54,940 nt of DNA from Hepatobacter sp965661165 (GTDB lineage: Bacteria; Pseudomonadota; Alphaproteobacteria; Holosporales; Hepatobacteraceae): contig CBFICL010000002.1 in assembly GCA_965661165.1 (NCBI GenBank), positions 1-54,940 of the forward strand, read 5' to 3'. Of this stretch, positions 17,645 to 24,692 are shown piece by piece. Each line of letters starts with the position of its first letter. Positions within the stretch are counted from its first letter, which is position 1. The position numbers and the translations under genes are program-made. The notes beneath the pieces are model-generated. The model did not search any database. It saw nothing but the letters and a program-made list of their open reading frames with translations, and had not been told where the DNA came from.

Positions 17645-18298
17645 ATGAGAATTATATCGATAGGGATGGTGTCAGTGTTGTTGTTGGGGGCGTCGTTGAA
17701 TCTGGCGGCAGCGGATGATCCAGATTTTGCTCCTGGCCCTTGGGGAGAATTGAAAAGTGTGTCGAAATATCCTTCAGATGGGCCCGTGAAGCTCGCCACC
17801 AGGCTTTATAATTCTTATGGAGGTATGCCCGAGGGGAACATCCCGGATGCGTCAGAGGATTACGCAGCTCAAAAGCAGCAGGTCGCCGCTGATACAGATG
17901 CGGGCATCGATGTTGATGATACCATGACCGAACGCATCAAGAAGACCGGTGAGCTTGTTGGTGGAGAAAATCCCACAGAGGGAGGGGCCTCCATCTATGC
18001 CCAGGTAATAGGGGTGAACAACGCGCTTGGCGGCACAGATGTTGATACATTGACCCGCGTGGGTGAAGTGGCTGGACACGTCGGTGACTTTGAAGATGAC
18101 GATGTTCCTGAAGATTTTGGTTCTGTCGAGGACGATTTAAATGGGCAAGTGCTTGCTGCCATTTCCGCTATTAAGTTTGAGCTTCAACGTGTGGCAGACG
18201 GTGGGCTTTCCCTGACTCCAGGAGTGTCAGACGATCAATATACCTCTCTAACAACGCTTAAAGATATTTCCAATCAGTTGAAGTCGGAAACCACATAA
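17645..18298 (+). CDS. secreted repeat protein, short paralog
   Basis: 217 residues from the ATG at 17645 (AGGGG ribosome site; an in-frame GTG lies at 17639). Signal peptide about residues 1-23 ('MVSVLLLGASLNLAAA'). The mature part begins with a proline/glycine box 'PGPWGELKSVSKYPSDGP', followed by segments of the form T-x-x-x-R-[IV]-x-x-V/T with intervening acidic linkers, and ends in a helical 'LQRVADGG' and 'YTSLTTLKDISNQL'. The same boxes occur in order in the gene at 19205. No known family recognised. Placement beside an outer-membrane barrel suggests a periplasmic or surface location. Confidence 0.75.
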   Translation: MRIISIGMVSVLLLGASLNLAAADDPDFAPGPWGELKSVSKYPSDGPVKLATRLYNSYGGMPEGNIPDASEDYAAQKQQVAADTDAGIDVDDTMTERIKKTGELVGGENPTEGGASIYAQVIGVNNALGGTDVDTLTRVGEVAGHVGDFEDDDVPEDFGSVEDDLNGQVLAAISAIKFELQRVADGGLSLTPGVSDDQYTSLTTLKDISNQLKSETT

Positions 18299-18343
18299 CA
18301 TTCGGTTTTCTTTAGTTTTTTTGATAAGAAAGGATAATATATC

Positions 18344-19000
18344 ATGAAAAAAATCTCTCTTTTGGCTTTATCGTCGGCGCTGGTGGGCGCGGCGTTTGTG
18401 GGGCATGCCGATGATCACGGCTTTAAGGCCTTTTTGGGGGTGGATGGCGGCTTTGTCAACACCCGCTCGGTGGTGGACAAAACGGGGAGCGGCATGAGCT
18501 CTACGTCTGACATGGCCGTGACGGGCGGTGATGTGGGCCTCTTTGTGGGCGTGATGCATGCCTTTGATAACAACATTTCGCTGGGTCTTGAGGGCACGGC
18601 GGCTTGGATTGGCTCGACAGGGCGCATTCAAGATCTGGGCCAGCCTCGGGCCATGAACGTGTTGCAGCAGAAAAATGCCTATGGCATCAACGCGTTGGTG
18701 GGCTTTTCTTGCCCGGCCATGCATCCCTTCATTCGCATGGGGTGGTCGAACTCTAAGTTTGATGCCAGCTATTCCGGTCAGGATGATGAAGGCTGGGGGG
18801 CACGACAGGTGTCTAAATCTGGCTTCTTGCTGGGCATCGGGGCCGACTTCTGTGTCTATGAAGGCATTTATGTGGGCGGCTCGCTCGATCACACGTGGTA
18901 TGGCAACTTCTCTTATGACACCGATGGTGCCGATACGGTAAACGTGAAGATGTCACCTGAAACAGACAAGCTGACCGTGCGGTTGAAGTTTGTGTTCTAA
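18344..19000 (+). CDS. outer-membrane beta-barrel protein
   Basis: 218 residues. A signal peptide ends at about 'HADDHG', followed by alternating hydrophobic/polar strands rich in Gly and aromatic residues and a C-terminal 'LTVRLKFVF' ending in phenylalanine, the BAM recognition signature. This is an eight-stranded OmpA/Omp25/P44-like porin-type barrel by appearance. Two cysteines (in 'FSCPAMHPF' and 'ADFCVYEG') could form a disulfide. A strong intrinsic terminator follows. It sits between two paralogous secreted repeat proteins. Confidence 0.85.
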   Translation: MKKISLLALSSALVGAAFVGHADDHGFKAFLGVDGGFVNTRSVVDKTGSGMSSTSDMAVTGGDVGLFVGVMHAFDNNISLGLEGTAAWIGSTGRIQDLGQPRAMNVLQQKNAYGINALVGFSCPAMHPFIRMGWSNSKFDASYSGQDDEGWGARQVSKSGFLLGIGADFCVYEGIYVGGSLDHTWYGNFSYDTDGADTVNVKMSPETDKLTVRLKFVF

Positions 19001-19030
19001 GGTGCTGTGGGGGGAACCCCCTGTGCAAGA

Positions 19031-19066
19031 AGGGCCGCTGTCACCCAACCGTTGTGGCGCGGCCCT
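19031..19066 (+). terminator. GC-rich hairpin after the barrel gene
   Basis: Perfect 8 bp stem AGGGCCGC / GCGGCCCT (19031-19038 and 19059-19066) with a 20-base loop, directly upstream of the terminator at 19075. It has no T-run of its own and may stabilise the 3' end. Confidence 0.55.
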
Positions 19067-19074
19067 CAAGAAAG

Positions 19075-19097
19075 AGGCGCTTTCGGGCGCCTTTTTT
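19075..19097 (+). terminator. rho-independent terminator
   Basis: Stem AGGCGC / GCGCCT with a TTTCGG loop and a following run of Ts. It ends the beta-barrel gene transcript 75 bases after its stop and insulates the second repeat-protein gene. Confidence 0.85.
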
Positions 19098-19204
19098 GCT
19101 GTGAGACGCGTCTGCATGTTCGGCCTTGCGCCTAAGCTTTTCAGGTGAGCTGTCCATGGGGGCTGAACGGCGCCACAAAAAAGCTTAACAATGGTGAGGG
19201 TGTG

Positions 19205-20260
19205 ATGGTGAGAATCGTATTGATGGGGGTGGTGTCAGCGTTGTTGCTGGGGTCTTCGTTGAATCTGGGGGCGGTGAATGATCCAGAGCTTGGTCCTGGG
19301 CCTTGGGGAAAATTGGCGAGTGTGGCGAAGTATCCCAACGATGGGCCTCTGAAGTACGCCACCGTGCTTTATAACAACGTGGGGTCTTTATACGGAAAAA
19401 ACGCGGAAGACATTAAAGACGCAGTGGAAAGCTGTCGAGCGCAAAAGAAGTGGGTGGCCGCTGATACAGATGCGGGCATCGTTCCTGCGGATACCATGAC
19501 CGTGCGCATCCAGAAGACCGGCGGTCTCATTAAAGAGGATCCCATCGTGGCGGGCGCACCTTCTCTCTATGCCCAGGCAACGGGGGTGAACACAGCCCTT
19601 GGCGGAACGGGGAGCACCTGGAATCGCATAGATGAGGTGGGCGCGTTGATTCAAAAGGATACGCAAGATACAGCACCCCATGACGGCGTGAGCCCGGCTA
19701 TATCGCTGGCAGATCGGGCAACAGCAGTGCGCAGTTGGGTGCAAACAGATGACGAGTCAGATGCTTTTGTTGTGGATCCTGATCCTCCCACGACGGGCAC
19801 TGTCGATGACAGCACATATACCCGCGTAGAGAGGGTGGCCCAGATCATTCATCATGACGCTGTTATCAACGGAGATAATGGTGTTTTTAAGGATACATCG
19901 CTGGCAACCCGCGCGCGGGTGGTGCGCGATTGGGTGCAAACAGATAGCGAGTCAGATGCTTTTATTGTGGATCCTGGTCCTCCTGGGGTGACAGGCAATT
20001 CCGATGACAGCACATACACCCGCATAGCAAGGGTGAAAGCAGCGCTTGGCGGCGAGGGCACTGCTAGCATCTGGGCCCGCATAGGGAACATTGAGAATGC
20101 CATTGGCAAGATAGGGGGCCAGCTTCAACGTATGGCAGATGATAGCGTAGCACCGAAAACGCCAATTGGAGAAGACCCCGCATACTCCTCTCTAACAACG
20201 CTTAAAGCTATTTACGATCAGTTGCTGCTCGACCATCCTGATCCCCCGCCAGACCCATAA
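19205..20260 (+). CDS. secreted repeat protein, long paralog
   Basis: 351 residues from the ATG at 19205, chosen because it gives a signal peptide ('MGVVSALLLGSSLNLGA') matching that of the 17645 paralog; the frame opens at 19145. The N-terminal box 'PGPWGKLASVAKYPNDGP', the 'VAADTDAGI' and 'YAQATGVNTALGGTG' segments and the C-terminal 'LQRMADD...SSLTTLKAIYDQL' all align with the short paralog. Between them lies an expansion built from a 65-residue tandem repeat ('RSWVQTDDESDAFVVDP'). The tail is proline-rich ('HPDPPPDP'). No family recognised; repeat number may vary between strains. Confidence 0.75.
   Translation: MVRIVLMGVVSALLLGSSLNLGAVNDPELGPGPWGKLASVAKYPNDGPLKYATVLYNNVGSLYGKNAEDIKDAVESCRAQKKWVAADTDAGIVPADTMTVRIQKTGGLIKEDPIVAGAPSLYAQATGVNTALGGTGSTWNRIDEVGALIQKDTQDTAPHDGVSPAISLADRATAVRSWVQTDDESDAFVVDPDPPTTGTVDDSTYTRVERVAQIIHHDAVINGDNGVFKDTSLATRARVVRDWVQTDSESDAFIVDPGPPGVTGNSDDSTYTRIARVKAALGGEGTASIWARIGNIENAIGKIGGQLQRMADDSVAPKTPIGEDPAYSSLTTLKAIYDQLLLDHPDPPPDP
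19703..20044 (+). repeat. 195 bp in-frame tandem repeat (about 1.75 copies)
   Basis: Unit 1 begins at 19703 and unit 2 at 19898; the anchor GCAAACAGAT occurs at 19741 and 19936, exactly 195 bases apart (65 codons). Both units encode SLA-R-A ... WVQTD-ESDAF-VDP ... DDSTYTR-RV. The second unit is cut short after the R-V segment. Differences are mainly substitutions, so the duplication is not very recent. Confidence 0.85.
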
Positions 20261-20319
20261 ATCGTTGGTGCTGGGGGCGCGGCCCGGGTTTATTTGGTTT
20301 TTTGTTGATCAACGATAAA

Positions 20320-20392
20320 CACCTTCAAAAAGACCCTCAAAGAGTGGGTACCTTCAAAAAGACCACTCGAAAACACCCTCAAAAAGTGGGCG
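20320..20392. repeat. degenerate short direct repeats
   Basis: Three imperfect copies of a motif based on CCTTCAAAAAGACC / CCCTCAAAAAGTGGG lie between the long repeat-protein gene and the next exported gene. Their spacing is about 25-29 bases. Function unknown; no array of regular spacers is present. Confidence 0.5.
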
Positions 20393-20494
20393 TTTCCCGC
20401 GGCGCGTTGTGCCTTATTTTTGCCTAAAAAGAATATTTTTTTAATCTTTTGCCTGCAAAATCAAGAAGATAGGCACAAAAAAGGGTATCGTGTT

Positions 20495-20908
20495 ATGAAA
20501 AAAGTGTTGATTCCGATGGTGTTGATTGGCAGCGTGTTGGCCATGGGGGCTGGCATTGGGTATAGCGCCCGTCATATGGGGCCGGTGAAGATTGATCTCA
20601 GGCATTTGAATGATTTTTATCAGGATTTGCAAGATCTAGATGCCGGCAAGCGCACCGATGGCGCCCAGCTGTTGGCGGATTATGAGAATTTGCCGAAGAA
20701 CACCTATCTCTATCGCGGCAGTCCGGCCAAGATTATTGAGACGCTGGAGAAGATTAATATCTTAGTGTCTGGGTTTAAGACCAAGGGCAGCAGCTGTGAA
20801 GAGCGGTATGGACCGTTTAAGGATACAGAGTCGCTGGATGTGCGCAAGTTTTCATATGAAGGCCAACGCATGCCGAAAAAGCGTAAACACGCGTCCAAAA
20901 AGAAGTAG
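20495..20908 (+). CDS. small exported or membrane-anchored protein
   Basis: 137 residues from the ATG at 20495 (AAGGG upstream); the frame opens at 20420 but the extra residues look untranslated. An N-terminal signal or anchor segment is 'VLIPMVLIGSVLAMGAGIGY'. The body is helical and charged, and the C-terminus is strongly basic ('MPKKRKHASKKK'). No family recognised. It belongs to the accessory island of exported proteins. The Lys-rich tail might bind nucleic acid, lipid or peptidoglycan, but nothing decides this. Confidence 0.6.
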   Translation: MKKVLIPMVLIGSVLAMGAGIGYSARHMGPVKIDLRHLNDFYQDLQDLDAGKRTDGAQLLADYENLPKNTYLYRGSPAKIIETLEKINILVSGFKTKGSSCEERYGPFKDTESLDVRKFSYEGQRMPKKRKHASKKK

Positions 20909-21079
20909 GGAGGGACTCACCCCTTTCTGGGCTCCCCTTGATGTTGACTTCTTTGTTTCGGGATGGATCCCCTCTCAAGATGCGCTTGAGGGGGGCAAGG
21001 TGTGAGGCCGGCTTTCAAGGGCGCGCGCGTTAAGGTGTGACATCTTAAAAGGCAGGCAAAAAACGTGTGAGGATCAACG

Positions 21080-21424
21080 ATGCGGCGGTTTGTGTGTTTG
21101 TTTGCATGGCTTGTGATATTGGTGGCGGGGCATATGGCCCTGAGGGCTGCCAAGGGGACGTGGTGGACTGTGCCCGGGCTTCACCCTAAAACGCCTCAAA
21201 GCCGTGCCTGGTTTCGCGCGCAAAAAAACAAGGTGGCTCCCGAGACGCACAGCAATAAGGCTGAGCCTCAAGAAAACCCACAAGGTAAGGCAAACAAGAA
21301 ACCAGCAAGGCCCGGCGCGCCCCATGAACGCGCGCAAGGGGGCAAGGCTGCCAAGTCCCAGGCAGAGAGCCCTTCTTGTCAGCCGTTGTGGAACCGCATC
21401 ACAAAAAACAGGTGCAATATCTGA
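21080..21424 (+). CDS. small basic exported protein
   Basis: 114 residues. The ATG has a good GTGAGGATC ribosome site. An N-terminal hydrophobic signal ('CLFAWLVILVAGHMALRA') is followed by a low-complexity region rich in Lys, Pro, Ala, Gln and Asn with no obvious fold. Two cysteines stand near the C-terminus. No homologue recognised. The composition suggests a disordered cell-surface or periplasmic protein; it could also be a spurious ORF. Confidence 0.45.
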   Translation: MRRFVCLFAWLVILVAGHMALRAAKGTWWTVPGLHPKTPQSRAWFRAQKNKVAPETHSNKAEPQENPQGKANKKPARPGAPHERAQGGKAAKSQAESPSCQPLWNRITKNRCNI

Positions 21425-21476
21425 CCCACAGACTTTGAACTATAGGCGCTGACCCACAGACGCTCAACCATAGGCG
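21421..21476. repeat. 28 bp tandem duplication
   Basis: Two adjacent 28-base copies beginning CTGACCCACAGAC and ending ATAGGCG, differing at four positions. The first copy begins just as the basic exported protein gene stops. Confidence 0.75.
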
Positions 21477-21507
21477 CAACATCGAGTCCACGAACCCTCA
21501 AGGGGGT

Positions 21508-21810
21508 CTAGAGAAAATAGCGCGCCGCAGCGTGGGTAATCATGGTGCGCAAAAAGCGAATCAGCAACAGCAAGATAAGTGGGGAAAGATCCACCGTGCC
21601 GATCATGGGCACAAGGCGGCGGATGCGTTCATAAAGTGGCTCGGTCAGGGCATAGGTGAGATGGCTGAGATAGGACACCCACGGGCTATAGGCATTGAGA
21701 ATCTGCAGAGCCGTCAGCCAATTGAGGGCAACGCCGATGATGATGACCCACGTCATCAGCGTGAGACAGATATTGACGATTTCAAGAAAAGGCAGCAGAA
21801 AAATATCCAT
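21508..21810 (-). CDS. yggT: YggT family membrane protein
   Basis: 100 residues from the ATG at 21810, which has a usable upstream GAG; an in-frame GTG at 21843 is possible. Two hydrophobic blocks: residues 5-30 ('VNICLTLMTWVIIIGVALNWL') and a C-terminal 'LSPLILLLLIRFLRTMI'. Between them 'LTEPLYERIRRLVPMIGTVDLSP' matches the YggT loop with its conserved P-L-x-x-I-R-x-x-x-P. YggT/YlmG proteins act in membrane or division-site organisation; the role is not defined. Confidence 0.88.
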   Translation of the reverse strand: MDIFLLPFLEIVNICLTLMTWVIIIGVALNWLTALQILNAYSPWVSYLSHLTYALTEPLYERIRRLVPMIGTVDLSPLILLLLIRFLRTMITHAAARYFL

Positions 21811-22000
21811 AATAATCTCGATAACGCGCGTGGGGATATCCACAATAATGTTGAGGGTAGGCTAGCATGTTGCTGGCCAATTTGCAAAGATTGCTCCCAA
21901 CCCTGCCCCCCTGAAGAACACGCGGCTTTTCAGGGTGTGGCGGCCGCAAAGGGGGGGGGTGAAGTGCCTTTGGCCTCGGCTCTGATCCCGTGAAAAAAGA

Positions 22001-22029
22001 TTGATTTTGGGGTGAAAATACGATAAAAT
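22001..22029 (+). promoter_or_regulatory. sigma70-like promoter for the Hsp20 gene
   Basis: TTGATT at 22001-22006 and TAAAAT at 22024-22029 with a 17-base spacer. This gives a transcript leader of roughly 90-95 bases before the ATG at 22130. No heat-shock sigma32-type CTTGAAA/CCCCAT pair was seen. Confidence 0.55.
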
Positions 22030-22129
22030 CCCCTTGTGTTTTGGCGGTGCCTTTTGGGCTGTACAAAGCGCAGCAAGGTCTTGCCTGAGGGAAGGCCGTT
22101 TTTAAACCATTGCTCAAAGGAGGATGTGT
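22030..22129 (+). ncRNA. possible ROSE-like RNA thermometer leader
   Basis: The 5' leader of the Hsp20 gene ends with TTGCT at 22110-22114 immediately before a full AAAGGAGG Shine-Dalgarno (22116-22123). ROSE thermometers of alphaproteobacterial small heat-shock genes end in a similar UUGCU that masks the ribosome site. Position, gene and motif agree; I did not fold the leader, so the upstream helices are not shown. Confidence 0.4.
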
Positions 22130-22627
22130 ATGACAACACTTGATTTAACACCTTTATTTCGCTCGGTTGTGGGTTTTGATCGCATGGCGCCCTGGTTGGA
22201 TTCGGCCATGAACCCGGATGAGAGCGGCGGCTATCCCCCCTATAATATTGAAAAGCACTCTGAAGAGCGCTATCGCATTGCTATGGCGTTGGCGGGGTTT
22301 CGGCAGGAAGATATTAACATTGTGACCCATGAGGGCATTTTGACGGTGCAGGGTGGTGCGCAGCCTTCCGAAAAGAAAGAGGTAACCTTTTTGCACCGTG
22401 GCATTGCGCGGCGGGCCTTTAAACGCCGGTTTCAGCTGGCTGACTCCATCAAGGTCATCGGCGCGCATTTGGAAGATGGCATTTTGATGATTGAGCTTGA
22501 GCGGGAAATCCCTGAATCTTTGAAACCGCGTGAGATTGCCATTCAAAAAACCCCGCCTCCAAGCCGGCGGGACGCCAAAGAGCCAACAGCCAAGCGCGAG
22601 ACCATCATTGATGCCGAAAGCGCCTGA
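22130..22627 (+). CDS. Hsp20 small heat-shock protein
   Basis: 165 residues. The N-terminal start 'LDLTPLFRSVVGFDRM' and 'PPYNIEKHSEERYRIAMALAGF' are typical of the IbpA/HspD group; the alpha-crystallin domain ends near 'HLEDGILMIELEREIP' (compare the G-x-L motif). A holdase preventing protein aggregation during heat stress. The ATG at 22130 is chosen over 22124 because AAAGGAGG ends at 22123, giving a six-base spacer. The C-terminal tail is long and charged. Confidence 0.95.
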   Translation: MTTLDLTPLFRSVVGFDRMAPWLDSAMNPDESGGYPPYNIEKHSEERYRIAMALAGFRQEDINIVTHEGILTVQGGAQPSEKKEVTFLHRGIARRAFKRRFQLADSIKVIGAHLEDGILMIELEREIPESLKPREIAIQKTPPPSRRDAKEPTAKRETIIDAESA

Positions 22628-22641
22628 GGCCAAAGGGCAGA

Positions 22642-22664
22642 AGGGGCGTTCGCGCGCCCTTTTT
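22642..22664 (+). terminator. rho-independent terminator after Hsp20
   Basis: Stem AGGG-GCG / CGC-(G)-CCCT with a TTCG tetraloop and one bulged G, followed by four further Ts; lies 15 bases after the stop codon. Confidence 0.75.
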
Positions 22665-22719
22665 GCCGCAGAATTTTGGTTTTTATGTATGCTGTCGGTG
22701 GCAAGCTTGGGCTGCGTCC

Positions 22720-23256
22720 TTATCTGGCAAATTTGAGCAAATCTTTGACGTGCAGATCTTTTTCTTTGCTGCCGCGGCTGGATCCGAACTCAAAGGCATA
22801 GGCATCCTTAAGGCATGCGCCAAAAATTCCGGCAATGGTGGAAATAATGCCCACCGCCTCCCCAGGAAGCGTGCTTTTATAGAGCCCCAGGCTAATCAGG
22901 CACAAAATCAAGCCAAAAGCTGCGGAAAGCACCATGATATCGGCACGTAAGTTTTGTCGTCCGGCATGGATATAGGCAATGTCACGCGCGCGGGCGGTGG
23001 CCCTGTCGGCTACTTCCTCCAATCGATAGACTTGAGCGATCTTAAGCAAGGTTTTTTGAAAATCAATAAGGGCCTTGGGGTCTTCAGATAGCCGCCTAAA
23101 AATCGATGATTTATCATCAGCGCCTGTGATGCTACGCGCGGCTTCGACAATATTTTCAGCTATTTTGGATCCGGATTCTCCCTTCAGCCAATTGACAATG
23201 GCGGGGAAAAAGGGAGCCAAAGAGGCAGCAAAGGCAAGCACAGATGTTGGAGCCAC
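22720..23256 (-). CDS. 3TM holin of gene-transfer-agent type
   Basis: 178 residues. A hydrophobic segment near the N-terminus and two in the C-terminal third flank a helical central region, 'EEVADRATARARDIA', and the C-terminal 'FEFGSSRGSKEKD' matches the conserved Y/F-x-F-G-S-S-x-G-S-x-x-K/R end of the GTA-type three-membrane-segment holin family. Holins permeabilise the inner membrane to let endolysin out. It is the last gene of the cluster. No endolysin is visible next to it, so release may rely on a host-encoded or distant enzyme. Confidence 0.8.
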   Translation of the reverse strand: MAPTSVLAFAASLAPFFPAIVNWLKGESGSKIAENIVEAARSITGADDKSSIFRRLSEDPKALIDFQKTLLKIAQVYRLEEVADRATARARDIAYIHAGRQNLRADIMVLSAAFGLILCLISLGLYKSTLPGEAVGIISTIAGIFGACLKDAYAFEFGSSRGSKEKDLHVKDLLKFAR

Positions 23257-23343
23257 GGTTTGTTCCTTTCTAAGCGCAAGGAGTGGGGGAAAAGGGAGCT
23301 CATGACAAGGGAGCTCATGAAAAACAGGTCAATGAAAAGGAGG

Positions 23344-23862
23344 TTAATGAAACGGCCGCCAGAGTTGACCATCAAAAAAAAGGGGCGTCAGCTGACCCTT
23401 GGCATCCACTTGGCATGCCATCTCTCCCACCTGACCCTGCGCAGGCATGTCGGTGTGTGCATAGGTGGGCAGGACAGCTGTTTTTTCTGGCGCGGCGCTC
23501 TGTGAGGACGAAAACACACAGGCCCACTTTTTTTTATCAAAGGCGTTGCTTCCAGCATGCGCTTGGCGCGCCCTGTACAATGAAGCATCATGCTGCACAA
23601 GATCATGCTCCTCATAGGCTGTGTGGGCTTGCCACGTGCCCTTGGTGACAAAAGGCCGCGCGGGCATAGATAGGGTGAAGGTAGACCCGTGAGAGCCTTG
23701 AATGATGAGCTGATCTCCTTCAGCTGTTACAGAGGTGAGGGTTTCAGCATGAAAATCATCTTGCTCAAGACTGGTGATGCGTGCATCAAGCTCACGAAAA
23801 TTGTTGTCAACTTCTTGAGAGGTGAGGGGAGAACCTTTGGTGTCGCGGAAAATCAGGGGCAT
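23344..23862 (-). CDS. phage tail-fibre-like protein with carbohydrate-binding module
   Basis: 172 residues. The N-terminal 40 residues ('LTSQEVDNNFRELDARITSLE') are a short coiled coil typical of fibre attachment regions. Residues 77-113 resemble a CBM5/12 (ChtBD3) module: W77, 'AYEEHDLVQHDASLYRARQ', W113. The C-terminus ends in 'FFDGQLWRPFH'. A role in binding host surface glycan is inference. The start overlaps the end of the next gene upstream (23862), showing tight coupling. Confidence 0.65.
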   Translation of the reverse strand: MPLIFRDTKGSPLTSQEVDNNFRELDARITSLEQDDFHAETLTSVTAEGDQLIIQGSHGSTFTLSMPARPFVTKGTWQAHTAYEEHDLVQHDASLYRARQAHAGSNAFDKKKWACVFSSSQSAAPEKTAVLPTYAHTDMPAQGQVGEMACQVDAKGQLTPLFFDGQLWRPFH

Positions 23863-24692
23863 TATTCATCCTCCATAGCGTGGGTCAATGTGATGGTGAG
23901 GCGGTTTTTGTGTTCTTGGGTATAACGGGTACTATGATAAACCACCGGGTAACCATGCTCGATATGCTGAAGGGTGAGGGTGACTTTGCCTGACATAATG
24001 TCTTCATGCAGGGTGGAGATATGTCGCAGTTTTGGGTGGGAAAACACGGTTCGATCCTTGATATGTGCTAATGCGTCATGCTGAGAGATGAGGGAAGCGA
24101 TGGTTTTGCCGGGGAATTGTTCAAGGATTTCATAATAAATCTGTGTGCATGTGGCGGCCGTGTCCCCCCAAAAGCCTCCATAGGGGCGCAGGATATGGCC
24201 TGTGGTAGCTGGTGCTAAACGCAGGTCTGTGCTGCTAAACATGGTTTCGGTGACAGGTTGCGCTTCATACAAAAAGGGTTTGCTGAACAAAAGCGAGGGC
24301 ATCTCCAGACGCCACCCTTTATGGGCAAGCATAGCAAGATCAAGCGTGTCTGGGCCCCAGGTGAAGGCACCGCCCTCCTCAGGGGTGAGGCTGAGCGATG
24401 CATAGCGACCGTGCTCAAAAAACGTGTCATCGCCTTCAATACTGGTTTTTCGGTAAAGAGGTGCCGGGTTGAGGCGTTCTTGATCCACAATCAACGTGAT
24501 GCTGGGGTCAGCCTGTACAGCTTCGCCGTGTAAAGCGACAGGTAGTATGAGTGAAGAAGGCATGGTTTCCGCCTCGTGAAACACTGTTTCTTGTTCGTCA
24601 CCCAAGGTAAGCTTAGGTTTTTCGCTGTTGATATCCAGTGTGCTGGGCGCGTAATAGCCCCCTTCATGCCAGGGCGCTGTGTGTTTATACAT
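23862..24692 (-). CDS. uncharacterised virion protein
   Basis: 276 residues, no family recognised. It begins with a tyrosine/glycine-rich segment ('PWHEGGYYAPS') and looks like a beta-rich structural protein. Its start overlaps the stop of the large tail protein by 8 bp and its stop abuts the fibre-like gene, so it is translated as part of the tail set. It stands where GTA clusters hold distal-tail genes, but no similarity to DUF2460 or DUF2163 proteins could be seen. Confidence 0.6.
   Translation of the reverse strand: MYKHTAPWHEGGYYAPSTLDINSEKPKLTLGDEQETVFHEAETMPSSLILPVALHGEAVQADPSITLIVDQERLNPAPLYRKTSIEGDDTFFEHGRYASLSLTPEEGGAFTWGPDTLDLAMLAHKGWRLEMPSLLFSKPFLYEAQPVTETMFSSTDLRLAPATTGHILRPYGGFWGDTAATCTQIYYEILEQFPGKTIASLISQHDALAHIKDRTVFSHPKLRHISTLHEDIMSGKVTLTLQHIEHGYPVVYHSTRYTQEHKNRLTITLTHAMEDE

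Noticed and set aside
20320..20392. Possible CRISPR array from the short repeats
   Set aside because: Repeats are imperfect, spacing is irregular, spacers are absent and there are no cas genes nearby.
22611..22736. 41-residue ORF overlapping the end of the Hsp20 gene
   Set aside because: A terminator hairpin lies inside it and there is no ribosome site.
23292..23320. 15 bp tandem direct repeat AAGGGAGCTCATGA
   Set aside because: Two copies only, lying in the short gap upstream of the holin gene; no feature depends on it.
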